From positions 4,030,001 to 4,094,000 of the forward strand of contig NZ_CP050145.1 of the NCBI RefSeq assembly GCF_016767715.1: a stretch of DNA of 64,000 bases. Reading direction: 5' to 3'. Positions 1-7,314 of the stretch are shown here, in pieces. Origin of the DNA: Mycobacteroides chelonae (GTDB taxonomy: Bacteria; Actinomycetota; Actinomycetes; Mycobacteriales; Mycobacteriaceae). A program made the position numbers and the translations under genes. The notes beneath the pieces were generated by a model. The model ran no database searches. It worked only from the letters and a program-made list of their open reading frames with translations, and had not been told where the DNA came from. Each line of letters begins with the position of its first letter. The first letter of the stretch is position 1.

Positions 1-1
1 C

Positions 2-541
2 GCAATCGGCATCAGCGGTTCCGACAGCAGGAAAGTCGGATCCACTGCTGCGGAAGTTCTCCGGTCGGTGCGCTGCCCGGTCGCGGTGATCCGTGATGGC
101 CAGGTACCGGCCGGTGCGGAGCCCTCAGTGGTGGTGGAGGTCGACGAGACCCACGAGTCGGTGGCCTCGTTGGAACTCGCGGCGCACGAGGCACGGCTGC
201 GCCGCGCACCGATGCGCGTCCTGCTGCGCCATCGCCCGATGCCTCTCTTCGGGCATCGGGTCGCCACCTTGGCACGCGGCGACCGTCAGGTGGCGTCCGT
301 CCTGCTGGAGCGACGCCTGGCGCCGATACGGGTGCGGCACTCCGACCTGGACATCCGTGTACTCGATCCGGTGGGCGGCACGCTGGATTACCTGGTACGC
401 CACGGGCATTCCGTACAGCTGGTGGTTCTCGGAGCCGGCGATGCGGCACACGTGCAGGAGTTGGTCGGCCCCAACGGATGCGGCGTGCTGGGTCGCACGC
501 ACTGTTCGGTGCTCGTTGCCGCGCGTCAACGGCTGCTGTAG
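2..541 (+). CDS. Universal stress protein family, C-terminal part (cut by window edge)
   Basis: The frame is open from the first bases of the window to the TAG at 539-541, so the N-terminus lies outside. The first visible residues include a Gly-Ser-x-Ser stretch followed by CPVAVIRDG, typical of the end of a universal stress protein domain (nucleotide-binding GS motif, last beta strand). About 150 further residues follow, ending in HCSVLVAAR, which repeats the pattern and suggests a tandem two-domain protein. Such proteins are cytoplasmic and often bind ATP; the exact role is unknown. It lies just upstream of a promoter region carrying the repeated 16-bp box described at 588. Confidence 0.7.
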   Translation, partial: AIGISGSDSRKVGSTAAEVLRSVRCPVAVIRDGQVPAGAEPSVVVEVDETHESVASLELAAHEARLRRAPMRVLLRHRPMPLFGHRVATLARGDRQVASVLLERRLAPIRVRHSDLDIRVLDPVGGTLDYLVRHGHSVQLVVLGAGDAAHVQELVGPNGCGVLGRTHCSVLVAARQRLL

Positions 542-587
542 ACAGCACCATCGGGGTGATGCCCACCACGCGTGATGCCTTCGTATG

Positions 588-603
588 GGGTACCTCGCTA
601 CTC
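588..603. promoter_or_regulatory. Inverted-repeat box GGGTA-N6-TACTC (copy 1)
   Basis: GGGTA (588-592), CCTCGC, TACTC (599-603). It lies 91 bp before the ATG at 695. Six other copies of the RRGTA-N6-TACTC pattern occur at promoter positions in this window (2879, 7164, 7263, 9115, 12048, 45041). Binding protein unknown; the LuxR-type regulator at 3229-5940 is the best local candidate. Confidence 0.55.
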
Positions 604-631
604 GCGTCATCGGGACCGTGTCGGATCAGGA

Positions 632-658
632 TCGTTGTGTACCGCTTTTACACAACGA
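632..658. promoter_or_regulatory. Perfect 10-bp inverted repeat, candidate operator or 5'-UTR hairpin
   Basis: Left arm TCGTTGTGTA (632-641), 7-nt loop CCGCTTT, right arm TACACAACGA (649-658), with no mismatch. It lies between the GGGTA-N6-TACTC box and the ribosome binding site of the gene at 695. Low GC and perfect symmetry suit a transcription factor site; if transcribed it would form an RNA hairpin. Confidence 0.5.
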
Positions 659-694
659 AACCGAGCCACACATCCCGTGCCGGGAGGAGTCGAA

Positions 695-1126
695 ATGATT
701 ACGCGAACTGCCCCGTACAGCGTCTCGCCGGACGTCAGCCTGCTCATCCTGGTCGAGGCCGGCCCCGCACATGACCTTCGTGAGCATCCCGGTGCAATCA
801 ATTCGGCCACCCCGATTTTCGAGGCTATTCGGGTGGCCGGGCACACGGTCGCACCCCTTCACGCCAATGCCGCGGGTGTACCGCCCGAGCTACGGTCCAT
901 CTTCGTGGTCACCGCGCCTGCCTGCCCCGAGTTCGAGCGGCTCGCCGAACATCTGCGGGCCCTTCCCGGTGTTGCTGCGACCTATCTGGAATGTGACGAC
1001 GCCCGCCCGGGGCCTGCCACCGTCAGTGCCATCCCGGTATCGATCGGTGCCCAGCGCCGGGCACTGATCCGCCGTGTCACCCACCGCGGTGTCGGTGCGC
1101 TGGGCGCGCGCCGGCTGGCCGGCTAG
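695..1126 (+). CDS. Hypothetical protein, 143 aa
   Basis: The ATG at 695 is preceded by GGGAGGAG at a suitable distance, so it is chosen over earlier in-frame starts near 572 that have no ribosome binding site and would run through the promoter palindrome. No signal peptide or membrane helix is evident. The sequence alternates hydrophobic and polar stretches as in a small alpha/beta protein (VSLLILVEAG, IFVVTAPACP) and has a basic C-terminus. I do not recognise a family. It follows a universal-stress gene and has a copy of the 16-bp box in its promoter, so it probably belongs to the same regulon as the proteases downstream. Confidence 0.65.
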   Translation: MITRTAPYSVSPDVSLLILVEAGPAHDLREHPGAINSATPIFEAIRVAGHTVAPLHANAAGVPPELRSIFVVTAPACPEFERLAEHLRALPGVAATYLECDDARPGPATVSAIPVSIGAQRRALIRRVTHRGVGALGARRLAG

Positions 1127-1133
1127 TAGACAC

Positions 1134-1171
1134 CCGGTGGGGGCGGTGCGCTGTCGCACCGCCCCCACCGG
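1134..1171. terminator. Strong GC-rich hairpin between convergent genes
   Basis: A perfect 17-bp stem (1134-1150 with 1155-1171) closes a CTGT loop, 8 bp after the stop of the gene at 695 and 13 bp before the end of the opposite-strand gene at 1185. There is no T run on either side, so it would act as a hairpin-only bidirectional terminator, as is common in mycobacteria. Confidence 0.7.
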
Positions 1172-1184
1172 CTTAGGTGACCCG

Positions 1185-1409
1185 TTACTGGATACCCGCA
1201 TTGGGCGGGGCGATATGCGTCCGCCCCTCGGGTTCCACCACCATTACTCCGGGGATATCCACCAGCGCAGCGGCATTCGCGATATCACCGGATACCACGC
1301 CGATCTCGCGGTGCACCTGCATACCGGCCATGCCGGCGGCCCGCAACGCGGCCACCGTGCCGTCGAAATCACGCTCTTCGATCGTCACGGTGACCCGCTG
1401 CGCCGTCAC
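1185..1409 (-). CDS. Stand-alone I9/propeptide-like small protein, coupled to the S8 protease
   Basis: GTG at 1409 overlaps the TGA of the upstream protease gene (GTGA), giving a 74-residue protein by translational coupling. It reads as a beta-alpha-beta-beta-alpha-beta unit: VTVTIEERDF, a helix ending LRAAGMAGM, then IGVVSGDI, a short helix, and IPGVMVVEPE. The IG-V-SG and IPGV--VE pattern is that of subtilisin propeptides (inhibitor I9 family), which fold their protease and inhibit it. Here it is a separate downstream gene, not an N-terminal propeptide. Inferred role: chaperone or inhibitor in trans for the 1406-2680 protease. The start is supported by the overlap only; the family call is by pattern. 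Confidence 0.65.
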   Translation of the reverse strand: MTAQRVTVTIEERDFDGTVAALRAAGMAGMQVHREIGVVSGDIANAAALVDIPGVMVVEPEGRTHIAPPNAGIQ

Positions 1410-2680
1410 TGTGGGGCCTGTACTAGCCCGGCACCCACATCCACGGCCGGAACGTTGAGCGGTGCCGCGTGCTGCAACAGCACCGCCCAGAGCTGCCGGC
1501 CGGTGAGCCCCGTGGCCTCGCACCAGAGCGCCGCGATACCGGACACATGGGGCGTGGCCATGCTGGTTCCGCTGATCGAGTTGTAGCGCTTCGGCATCGG
1601 CCACGCGGAGTACACATCGACACCCGGTCCGGCAAGGTCGATGCGGCCGGCAGCCTTCGTCTTGGTGCTCGAACGCGCCGAGAACCAGCCCGGGTTCAAG
1701 GACGAATCCACCGCGGCGATGGCCATGATCGACCGGCTGTTCGCGGGCACGCCGACGAAGCCGTAGTTTCCGATCCTGCGGTTGGCGTTGTTCCCCGCCG
1801 CGGCGATAATCAGCGAACCACGGTCCAGCGCACGCTGACCCACCGCCTCATAGGCGAGGGACGTCTTATCGACGTTGGCGCCCAACGACATCGAGATGAC
1901 GGCGCAGTTGTTGGCCACCGCCCAGTTGATGCCCGCGAGAATACCGCCGTCGGCCCCCGACCCGGCGTTACTCAGCACCTTGCCCGCGAAGATCTCGGCC
2001 TCGGTCGCCGCTCCGTAACGACGACTCCCCCGCGGGGATCGCGGTCCGCACGAGGTACCGATGCAGTGTGTGCCGTGCCCATGCCCATCGTCGGCGCTCT
2101 CGCCGTCGATGAACGACTGCATGGTCACGTGACGCTTCTTGAAGTCCGGATGTGCGGCGTCGAAGCCCGTGTCCAGCACCGCCACCCGAACCCCGCGGCC
2201 GGTCTTTGAACTCGTGTCTGTTCTCGTGGCCTGCAGGCCCCACGTCGACGAGTCGTTATCGGCATAGGCAGCGGCGAGTTCTTCGACGGTCGCGGTGTCG
2301 GCCTGCAACCGCGCGAAGAGGTCGGAGACACCATGCTGGTAGCCGCTGAGATATTCGGCGGAGGTGACCGTGAGTGCGTGATGGATCAGCTCCGGTTCCA
2401 CGGATAACACCGTGCCGCCGGCCGACGCCGCGGCCTGAAGTGCCATGGTCTGCTCCGGGTCGGAATCCACGACGGCCAGACCGAGCTCGTCGAACACCGT
2501 GGCATCGGCGTCGACGACGGCGCTGATATCCATCGCTTGATTCTCAAAATCGCTGCTGTGTACGATGTTCGAGATCCCCGCGATACCTGCAAGCGTGGTG
2601 ACGTTGTTTCCGCGCGCCGTTGCCGGTGCGAAGACAACCACTTGTCTTCCTGTGTAGATCTGCGAGTCGGTGTTAGTCAT
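1406..2680 (-). CDS. Subtilisin-like serine protease (peptidase S8)
   Basis: A 424-residue protein with the full S8 catalytic set: Asp170 in VAVLDTGFD, His202 in DGHGHGTH, oxyanion Asn297 in AAAGNN and Ser373 in SGTSMATPH. Residues 1-150 form an extra N-terminal region that may act as a prodomain. There is no signal peptide or membrane segment, unlike the secreted mycosins, so it is probably cytoplasmic or leaves by an unrecognised route. ATG at 2680 is preceded by a purine-rich GGAAAGGA. The next gene on the strand is an I9-like protein coupled by a 4-bp overlap. The nearest copy of the 16-bp box (2879-2894) is about 200 bp upstream. Confidence 0.93.
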   Translation of the reverse strand: MTNTDSQIYTGRQVVVFAPATARGNNVTTLAGIAGISNIVHSSDFENQAMDISAVVDADATVFDELGLAVVDSDPEQTMALQAAASAGGTVLSVEPELIHHALTVTSAEYLSGYQHGVSDLFARLQADTATVEELAAAYADNDSSTWGLQATRTDTSSKTGRGVRVAVLDTGFDAAHPDFKKRHVTMQSFIDGESADDGHGHGTHCIGTSCGPRSPRGSRRYGAATEAEIFAGKVLSNAGSGADGGILAGINWAVANNCAVISMSLGANVDKTSLAYEAVGQRALDRGSLIIAAAGNNANRRIGNYGFVGVPANSRSIMAIAAVDSSLNPGWFSARSSTKTKAAGRIDLAGPGVDVYSAWPMPKRYNSISGTSMATPHVSGIAALWCEATGLTGRQLWAVLLQHAAPLNVPAVDVGAGLVQAPQ

Positions 2681-2878
2681 TTCCAGGTCCGTCCTTTCCT
2701 GACGTACGTGATGGGAAGCCGTAGACGCCCAACGGGAGATAGACGCACTAGCTCGGCTACCAGCAATGGTCGGCAGCGTCGCGCGATTTCGAACGAGTGA
2801 TCCACTACCTGCATTTGGGCGCGGTCGGTGCCGCCCCGGCGAGGCCGCAGCGCGTCATCTCATCGCCCGCCAGGAACG

Positions 2879-2894
2879 AAGTAGCCCGCTACTC
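2879..2894. promoter_or_regulatory. Inverted-repeat box AAGTA-N6-TACTC (copy 2)
   Basis: AAGTA (2879-2883), GCCCGC, TACTC (2890-2894), in the 276-bp divergent gap between the S8 protease (start 2680, minus) and the small membrane protein (start 2957, plus). It is 62 bp from the plus-strand start and could serve either gene. No convincing ORF was seen in the rest of the gap. Confidence 0.5.
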
Positions 2895-2956
2895 GTGCGG
2901 GTACCGGCCCGCGAGACCTACCGTTTCAGCAGACCCATCACCCAAGGGAGCCGATC

Positions 2957-3202
2957 ATGACAACGCTTGAACGACAAGCAATCCGGCAGCCGTCACCGAT
3001 ACCCACGACCAAGGTTGCGGCCAGTGGCACCGCCGGCGCGATCTCGGTCGTGCTGGTCTTCGTCCTCGGCAAGTTCAATGTCGAGATACCCGGAGACGTC
3101 GGCTCGGCCATCACCGTCCTCTTCTCCGTCGCATCCGGGTACTTGGTGCACGAACGCACCGTTCTGCAGCCACCGGATGCGGAGAACGCCGCCGACGAAT
3201 GA
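2957..3202 (+). CDS. Small holin-like membrane protein, 81 aa
   Basis: ATG at 2957 follows AAGGGAG with good spacing. After a polar N-terminus with TTKVAASGTAG, two hydrophobic segments follow: roughly residues 23-38 (AISVVLVFVLGKF) and 46-63 (VGSAITVLFSVASGYLV), separated by an acidic turn, with a polar tail. This layout resembles small holin-like proteins found beside lysis genes of mycobacteriophages, but there is no endolysin here and the protein stands alone. It carries the 16-bp box 62 bp upstream. Alternative: an unrelated two-helix membrane protein. The lysis role is speculative. Confidence 0.6.
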   Translation: MTTLERQAIRQPSPIPTTKVAASGTAGAISVVLVFVLGKFNVEIPGDVGSAITVLFSVASGYLVHERTVLQPPDAENAADE

Positions 3203-3228
3203 ACCGCCGCGGGCAACGGGCGGTACGC

Positions 3229-5940
3229 CTATTCCTGCGGGTTCGCCAGGTCGCTCCACACGATCTTGGCAAGCTGATCACGGTCTGCGACATCGAGTTT
3301 GATGCACGCCCGGTAGATGTGGCCCTCGATGGTCCGCACCGACAGCGTGAGGCGCTCGGCGATCTCGCGATTGCACAACCCCTCCCCGATGAGCGCCGCG
3401 ATCTCACGTTCACGTGCGGTGACCGGCAGCGGGCGCGCGGCGGCCCGGATCGCGGGCGTAGCGGCACCACCGCATTGACCTGCGATCCGCAGTGCACGCG
3501 CAGCGGATTCGGCGCTCTTGCTCCGGTCTCCATCGCGACCGCGTAACGCCACCGCCTGCGCTGCGGCATCCGCGGCTGAGAGCAGCAGGCCCGCGTTCTC
3601 GAACTCACCACTCACCACATCCAGCGCCGCGGCATCGGAGGCACCGACGGCGACCGCATGCCGCGCATACAGCTGCACCAGCGGACCATGCACGCGCGGG
3701 ACGAGCGACCCGATGCGGCGACCCACGGTCCGGTCACCGAACCGCGCCGCATGGTGCAGGGCCTCGGCCTCCACCGCGTATTGGCCCGCGGTGTGTGCGG
3801 CGTCGGCCGCGCGCCGGGCGATATCGACCGCCGACCGGTCTGCACCGCGCGCGGCCGCAAGCCAGGATTTCGCGATCAACAGCTGGGGGTCGTGCAATGC
3901 GACGAACTGTCCTGAGTGTTCTCCGGATTCAGTCAGCACGCGCTCGGCATCTTCGACCTTGCCGAGTGCGGCGTAGGCGCGGGCCAGCAATAGCCGTGCG
4001 GGCAGCTGCCAAGGCAGTGGCTTCTCGGCATTGAGCGCGGCCAGCGCCTGTTCGATCGACGATATCGCCGTCGGGAAGGCGCCACGGTGCACGGCAACCA
4101 AACCGGCCATGATGCGCGCTATCGCCCACGCCAGAAACTGCCCGGCCGAGGAGAATTCGGTGTATTCCGTGACCCGGCGGTCGGCCAGCCGGAGCTGCCC
4201 CGTGTAGACAAGTGCCAGCACATCGCAGTAACGCACCATCACCGCGATCATGCCGTCGGTGGATCTTTTCTGCGCACGGCACCTCGCGGCGATCGGCTCG
4301 AACTCGTCGCCGCGGCCAGCGACGGGCAGCGCGAGCCCGATACCGAACGCCGCGAATTCCACCGCCTGCCGGGGAGCCTCCGGATCCGACAGCACCAGCG
4401 TCGCCGCCGCCAGCCCCTCGTCGAACTGGTTCTCGTGCACGGCCAACGCCGCCCCCGTCGCGTCGACGACCAGTTTCAGGGCGGGATGTTGCACCCTTTC
4501 ACGCAGCAGTGCCATCAGCTCGTGTGCACGCCGCACATCGCCCATCGACCAGAACGCGATGGACACCAGCGGAAGGCCCCACAGGACCAGCGAGAGTTCA
4601 TCGAGCTGGTCCGGATCGAACTCGGCGAGCACCTGCTCGGCTTCCTCGGGCCGGCCCTGCCACAGCAGAGCGCGCGAGAGCACCTCGGCCGCGCGCAGGC
4701 CTCCGTCACGTTCCACCGCGCAGCGCGCCAGATGCTCACCCACCGGCAGGTTGGACAGATACACCGCGTCCTTCGCGGCGGAGACCAGGAGGGCCGGGTC
4801 CGTGGCCTCGTCGCTGCCGACCGACAGCTGCGCGAGCCGGATGCGCTTGGCAGCCGAGTCGATGTCACGCTCGCGGAGTGCCCGCACCAGCTGACCGCGC
4901 AGACGCCGGGCCGATGCGGTGCCCACTCTGCGCCGGATCACCTCGCCCAGCATCGGATGGCTGAACCGCACATTCATCCGCCGGCCGTCGGCTTCGACAC
5001 GGACGAAGCCGCTGAGCTCGGCACCGTCCAGAGCATCGCCACCGGCGATCTCGCACAATGTGTCGAGATTGAGCGGTTCACACAAGGACAGCAGTTTCAG
5101 CACGTTGAGTACGTCGCCGTCCAACTGTTCGAGGCGATCTCCGAGCAGCGCGGCCAGCCCCGAGGGGACAACCGTGTTACCGCGCAGTTGCCACACGCCG
5201 TTGACGGCGGTGAGGGATCCGGCCTCGACGGCCCCTTCCACCAGATGTCGCAGGAACAGCGGATTTCCACCGGATGACTCCCACATCACGTCGGCGCTCA
5301 GGCCTTCGAGGGCTCCGCCGAGCACCGATTCCACGAGGGCGACACTCTGCTGCTTGGTGAACGCCTCGAGTTCGAACCGGCGCAGGTAATCGTCCTTCCA
5401 TAATGCGGTGACCGCATCGGGAACGGGCTCGCCGCTACGCACGGTGGCCACCAGCCGGCCCGCATGGCCGACCGCGATCTGATGCAGCAGAGTCGCCGAC
5501 AGATCATCCAGCAGATGAGCATCGTCGATCCCGATGATCGGATGTGGCGTCGCGACAATGGATTCCCGCGCCGCAGCGATGAGCGCAGCCGGGTCACGCG
5601 ATCCGGTTGTCTGTATCCAGTGTGCGAACACGCCCAGCGGAATGTTCCGCGACGACTCGGTACACGCCACCCAGCGAACCTGGCATTCCAGTGAGTCGGT
5701 GACCGTGCGCGCGAGGGTGGTCTTGCCCACTCCCGCCGAGCCGACCAGCACCACACCGCACGACAGGCTGTCCGACAGCGTCGCGCGGACAGCCTCGAAT
5801 TCGTTTGGGCGGTCGAGCAACTGCCAGCTCCCCGACATGGAAAAAGAGTTTAGATCGCGACGGCGGTTTGCGTGGGCCAGTCCGGGGGCCGGTTTCTCCG
5901 GCGCGGCTGGTTTGGTGATCGCACGTGTCATCGCAACCAT
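3229..5940 (-). CDS. LuxR-family transcriptional regulator with AAA ATPase domain (LAL/MalT-like)
   Basis: About 903 residues. A Walker A motif GSAGVGKTT lies near residues 67-75 and a Walker B-like IIGIDDAH near 136-142. A long helical, TPR-like middle follows, then a C-terminal GerE/LuxR helix-turn-helix (LPVTAREREIAALI to RTIEGHIYR, residues about 838-880). This is the large ATP-dependent LuxR class, which senses an inducer and activates transcription. The ATG at 5940 is 1 bp after the stop of the catalase-like gene, so the two are one operon; starts at 5931 or 5838 are possible. The operon promoter carries the GAGTA-N6-TACTC box at 7164, making this the best candidate to bind that box and regulate itself. 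Confidence 0.88.
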   Translation of the reverse strand: MVAMTRAITKPAAPEKPAPGLAHANRRRDLNSFSMSGSWQLLDRPNEFEAVRATLSDSLSCGVVLVGSAGVGKTTLARTVTDSLECQVRWVACTESSRNIPLGVFAHWIQTTGSRDPAALIAAARESIVATPHPIIGIDDAHLLDDLSATLLHQIAVGHAGRLVATVRSGEPVPDAVTALWKDDYLRRFELEAFTKQQSVALVESVLGGALEGLSADVMWESSGGNPLFLRHLVEGAVEAGSLTAVNGVWQLRGNTVVPSGLAALLGDRLEQLDGDVLNVLKLLSLCEPLNLDTLCEIAGGDALDGAELSGFVRVEADGRRMNVRFSHPMLGEVIRRRVGTASARRLRGQLVRALRERDIDSAAKRIRLAQLSVGSDEATDPALLVSAAKDAVYLSNLPVGEHLARCAVERDGGLRAAEVLSRALLWQGRPEEAEQVLAEFDPDQLDELSLVLWGLPLVSIAFWSMGDVRRAHELMALLRERVQHPALKLVVDATGAALAVHENQFDEGLAAATLVLSDPEAPRQAVEFAAFGIGLALPVAGRGDEFEPIAARCRAQKRSTDGMIAVMVRYCDVLALVYTGQLRLADRRVTEYTEFSSAGQFLAWAIARIMAGLVAVHRGAFPTAISSIEQALAALNAEKPLPWQLPARLLLARAYAALGKVEDAERVLTESGEHSGQFVALHDPQLLIAKSWLAAARGADRSAVDIARRAADAAHTAGQYAVEAEALHHAARFGDRTVGRRIGSLVPRVHGPLVQLYARHAVAVGASDAAALDVVSGEFENAGLLLSAADAAAQAVALRGRDGDRSKSAESAARALRIAGQCGGAATPAIRAAARPLPVTAREREIAALIGEGLCNREIAERLTLSVRTIEGHIYRACIKLDVADRDQLAKIVWSDLANPQE

Positions 5941-5941
5941 C

Positions 5942-7066
5942 TCAGTCCGGTAGATCCTGAACCCCGGCCGGCTCCATCCGCGACACACCGTTCTTCTCAT
6001 GCCGAAAGTTGCTGGAGGCCTCGTAAACCCGAAGTTTCAACCTGTTGATCGACCCCAATGGCCGATGCGCGGCCAGGGCGCGCCATGAATTGAAGGACAG
6101 TACGTCGTCGCCGAACACCCGCCTCTTGTCACCATATGAATCTTGCACGGGGAAGACGATTTTGGCGATTCCCCGATGCGGGGAGTCCCCTTCCGGCCAC
6201 GCGACGGTGGCATCTTCCAGGGGCATGGTCTTCTCGTCGGTGCACAGTTGCGCCCTCAGTTCGTACTCAGCACTGTTGTGCCGGAAGAACTCTGATACCA
6301 GGTGGCGGAACTCGTCGTCGGCGATGTCGTCCGGCAGAAGTACCCCTTCGAGGTCCCGCACGGACTTCGAGAGCGGTACGTAACTGAGCTTGGCCACATA
6401 CTCTCCGTACCGCAGCGGCGCCGAGGAATAGAACGTGTCACCGAGGATGTGGGTGTTGGGACGAACGAACACGGCCACCGATTCTGGCAGTGAGAGTCCC
6501 ACGCGTGGAAGCAGTTTCGCCACCCCGCCGAGAAGGTTGCTACCCAGTCTCAGCGCGGTGTCCGGCAGCCGTGCCAGCAACCAGGCCGTGGGCATCCCCC
6601 GCCGTAGATATGCTTTCGCGTCGGCGAAGAGGAACTCGCGGTGGGTGACCAACACGAAATCCTGGGTGGTGGCCTCGTCATCGGGGAGCGTCCGCGGGCC
6701 CGCCACACCCAGGACCTTGATGCCCAGGCCCCGCACGCCCCGGATCCGGTCGCTGCGCAGCAGGCCAGACGTGGTGGACAACCTGGAGATGATCGGATAA
6801 CTACCGGGCGTTGCGAACATGCCCTGGCGTAGGTGCGGTGGCAGGTCCGGATAGACCGTCAGCTCCCCGCGCAAGATGCCGTGGCTCTTCGCGTGCGCAT
6901 CACGAACGGCATGCCGATACTTCCGGAAGGCCCGCTGATTGTTCCTGTGCAGCACCTTGACGATCTTGTCGATGGCTTCCTCCTCGCCGGGAGGTGCCGC
7001 GTCCATGTTCTCGTTGTACCGAAGGTAGGTACGCGTCGCTTCGATCGATTCATCGGTGGCGCCCAT
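5942..7066 (-). CDS. Catalase-related haem protein (mini-catalase / allene-oxide-synthase-like)
   Basis: 374 residues from the ATG at 7066, chosen because GGGAGGA lies 10 nt upstream. The SHGILRGELTV segment matches the distal-His region of catalases, and RLKLRVYEASSNFR near the C-terminus carries the proximal haem Tyr. The length is shorter than true catalases and matches the catalase-related family that includes coral allene oxide synthase and M. avium MAP-2744c. In VLVTHREFLF the position usually holding the distal Asn appears to be Thr (alignment from memory). Divergent from a cyclooxygenase-like dioxygenase, so it may transform fatty acid hydroperoxides and not hydrogen peroxide. Co-transcribed with the LuxR regulator. 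Confidence 0.85.
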   Translation of the reverse strand: MGATDESIEATRTYLRYNENMDAAPPGEEEAIDKIVKVLHRNNQRAFRKYRHAVRDAHAKSHGILRGELTVYPDLPPHLRQGMFATPGSYPIISRLSTTSGLLRSDRIRGVRGLGIKVLGVAGPRTLPDDEATTQDFVLVTHREFLFADAKAYLRRGMPTAWLLARLPDTALRLGSNLLGGVAKLLPRVGLSLPESVAVFVRPNTHILGDTFYSSAPLRYGEYVAKLSYVPLSKSVRDLEGVLLPDDIADDEFRHLVSEFFRHNSAEYELRAQLCTDEKTMPLEDATVAWPEGDSPHRGIAKIVFPVQDSYGDKRRVFGDDVLSFNSWRALAAHRPLGSINRLKLRVYEASSNFRHEKNGVSRMEPAGVQDLPD

Positions 7067-7163
7067 CGCGGTCCGGTCCTCCCGTATTAGTGGTCCGGGA
7101 CGGTCGATATCCATCGGACACGGTGACGTTCTCAGTGTCGTGAATGCCGGAGGTGCCGCGCAT

Positions 7164-7179
7164 GAGTACACGACTACTC
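7164..7179. promoter_or_regulatory. Inverted-repeat box GAGTA-N6-TACTC (copy 3)
   Basis: GAGTA (7164-7168), CACGAC, TACTC (7175-7179), 97 bp upstream of the catalase-like/LuxR operon start at 7066. With copy 4 it brackets the divergent promoter region. Confidence 0.65.
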
Positions 7180-7262
7180 AATCCTGCGCTGCGGCCAGCG
7201 CCCATGTGCGTGAATTGACGAGGTATTCCCGGTGCGATCGGAAATCCGATTTCGTGGGTATC

Positions 7263-7278
7263 GAGTAGCGCAATACTC
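7263..7278. promoter_or_regulatory. Inverted-repeat box GAGTA-N6-TACTC (copy 4)
   Basis: GAGTA (7263-7267), GCGCAA, TACTC (7274-7278), 36 bp before the ATG of the haem dioxygenase at 7315. It is an exact match to copy 3 in both arms and spacing, 99 bp away. Confidence 0.65.
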
Positions 7279-7281
7279 ACG

Positions 7282-7297
7282 TTCTGACGCGTCAGAA
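7282..7297. promoter_or_regulatory. Perfect 16-bp palindrome TTCTGACGCGTCAGAA
   Basis: An uninterrupted palindrome centred at 7289/7290, 17 bp before the dioxygenase ATG and 3 bp after copy 4 of the GAGTA box. The position over the likely transcription start suits a repressor operator (TetR-like size). It is unlike the GAGTA boxes, so a second regulator is implied. Confidence 0.5.
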
Positions 7298-7314
7298 TTT
7301 GTCAGCATTACGGT

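Noticed and set aside
2766..2960. A 64-codon frame in the divergent gap before the holin-like gene
   Set aside because: No ribosome binding site, Arg-rich translation, and it overlaps the box and promoter of the next gene.
2957..3202. Prophage remnant suggested by the holin-like gene
   Set aside because: No integrase, attachment site, capsid, terminase or endolysin gene is nearby.
4087..5277. A 396-codon plus-strand frame inside the LuxR regulator
   Set aside because: Low-complexity His/Arg/Gln translation, antisense to the ATPase and TPR-like regions.
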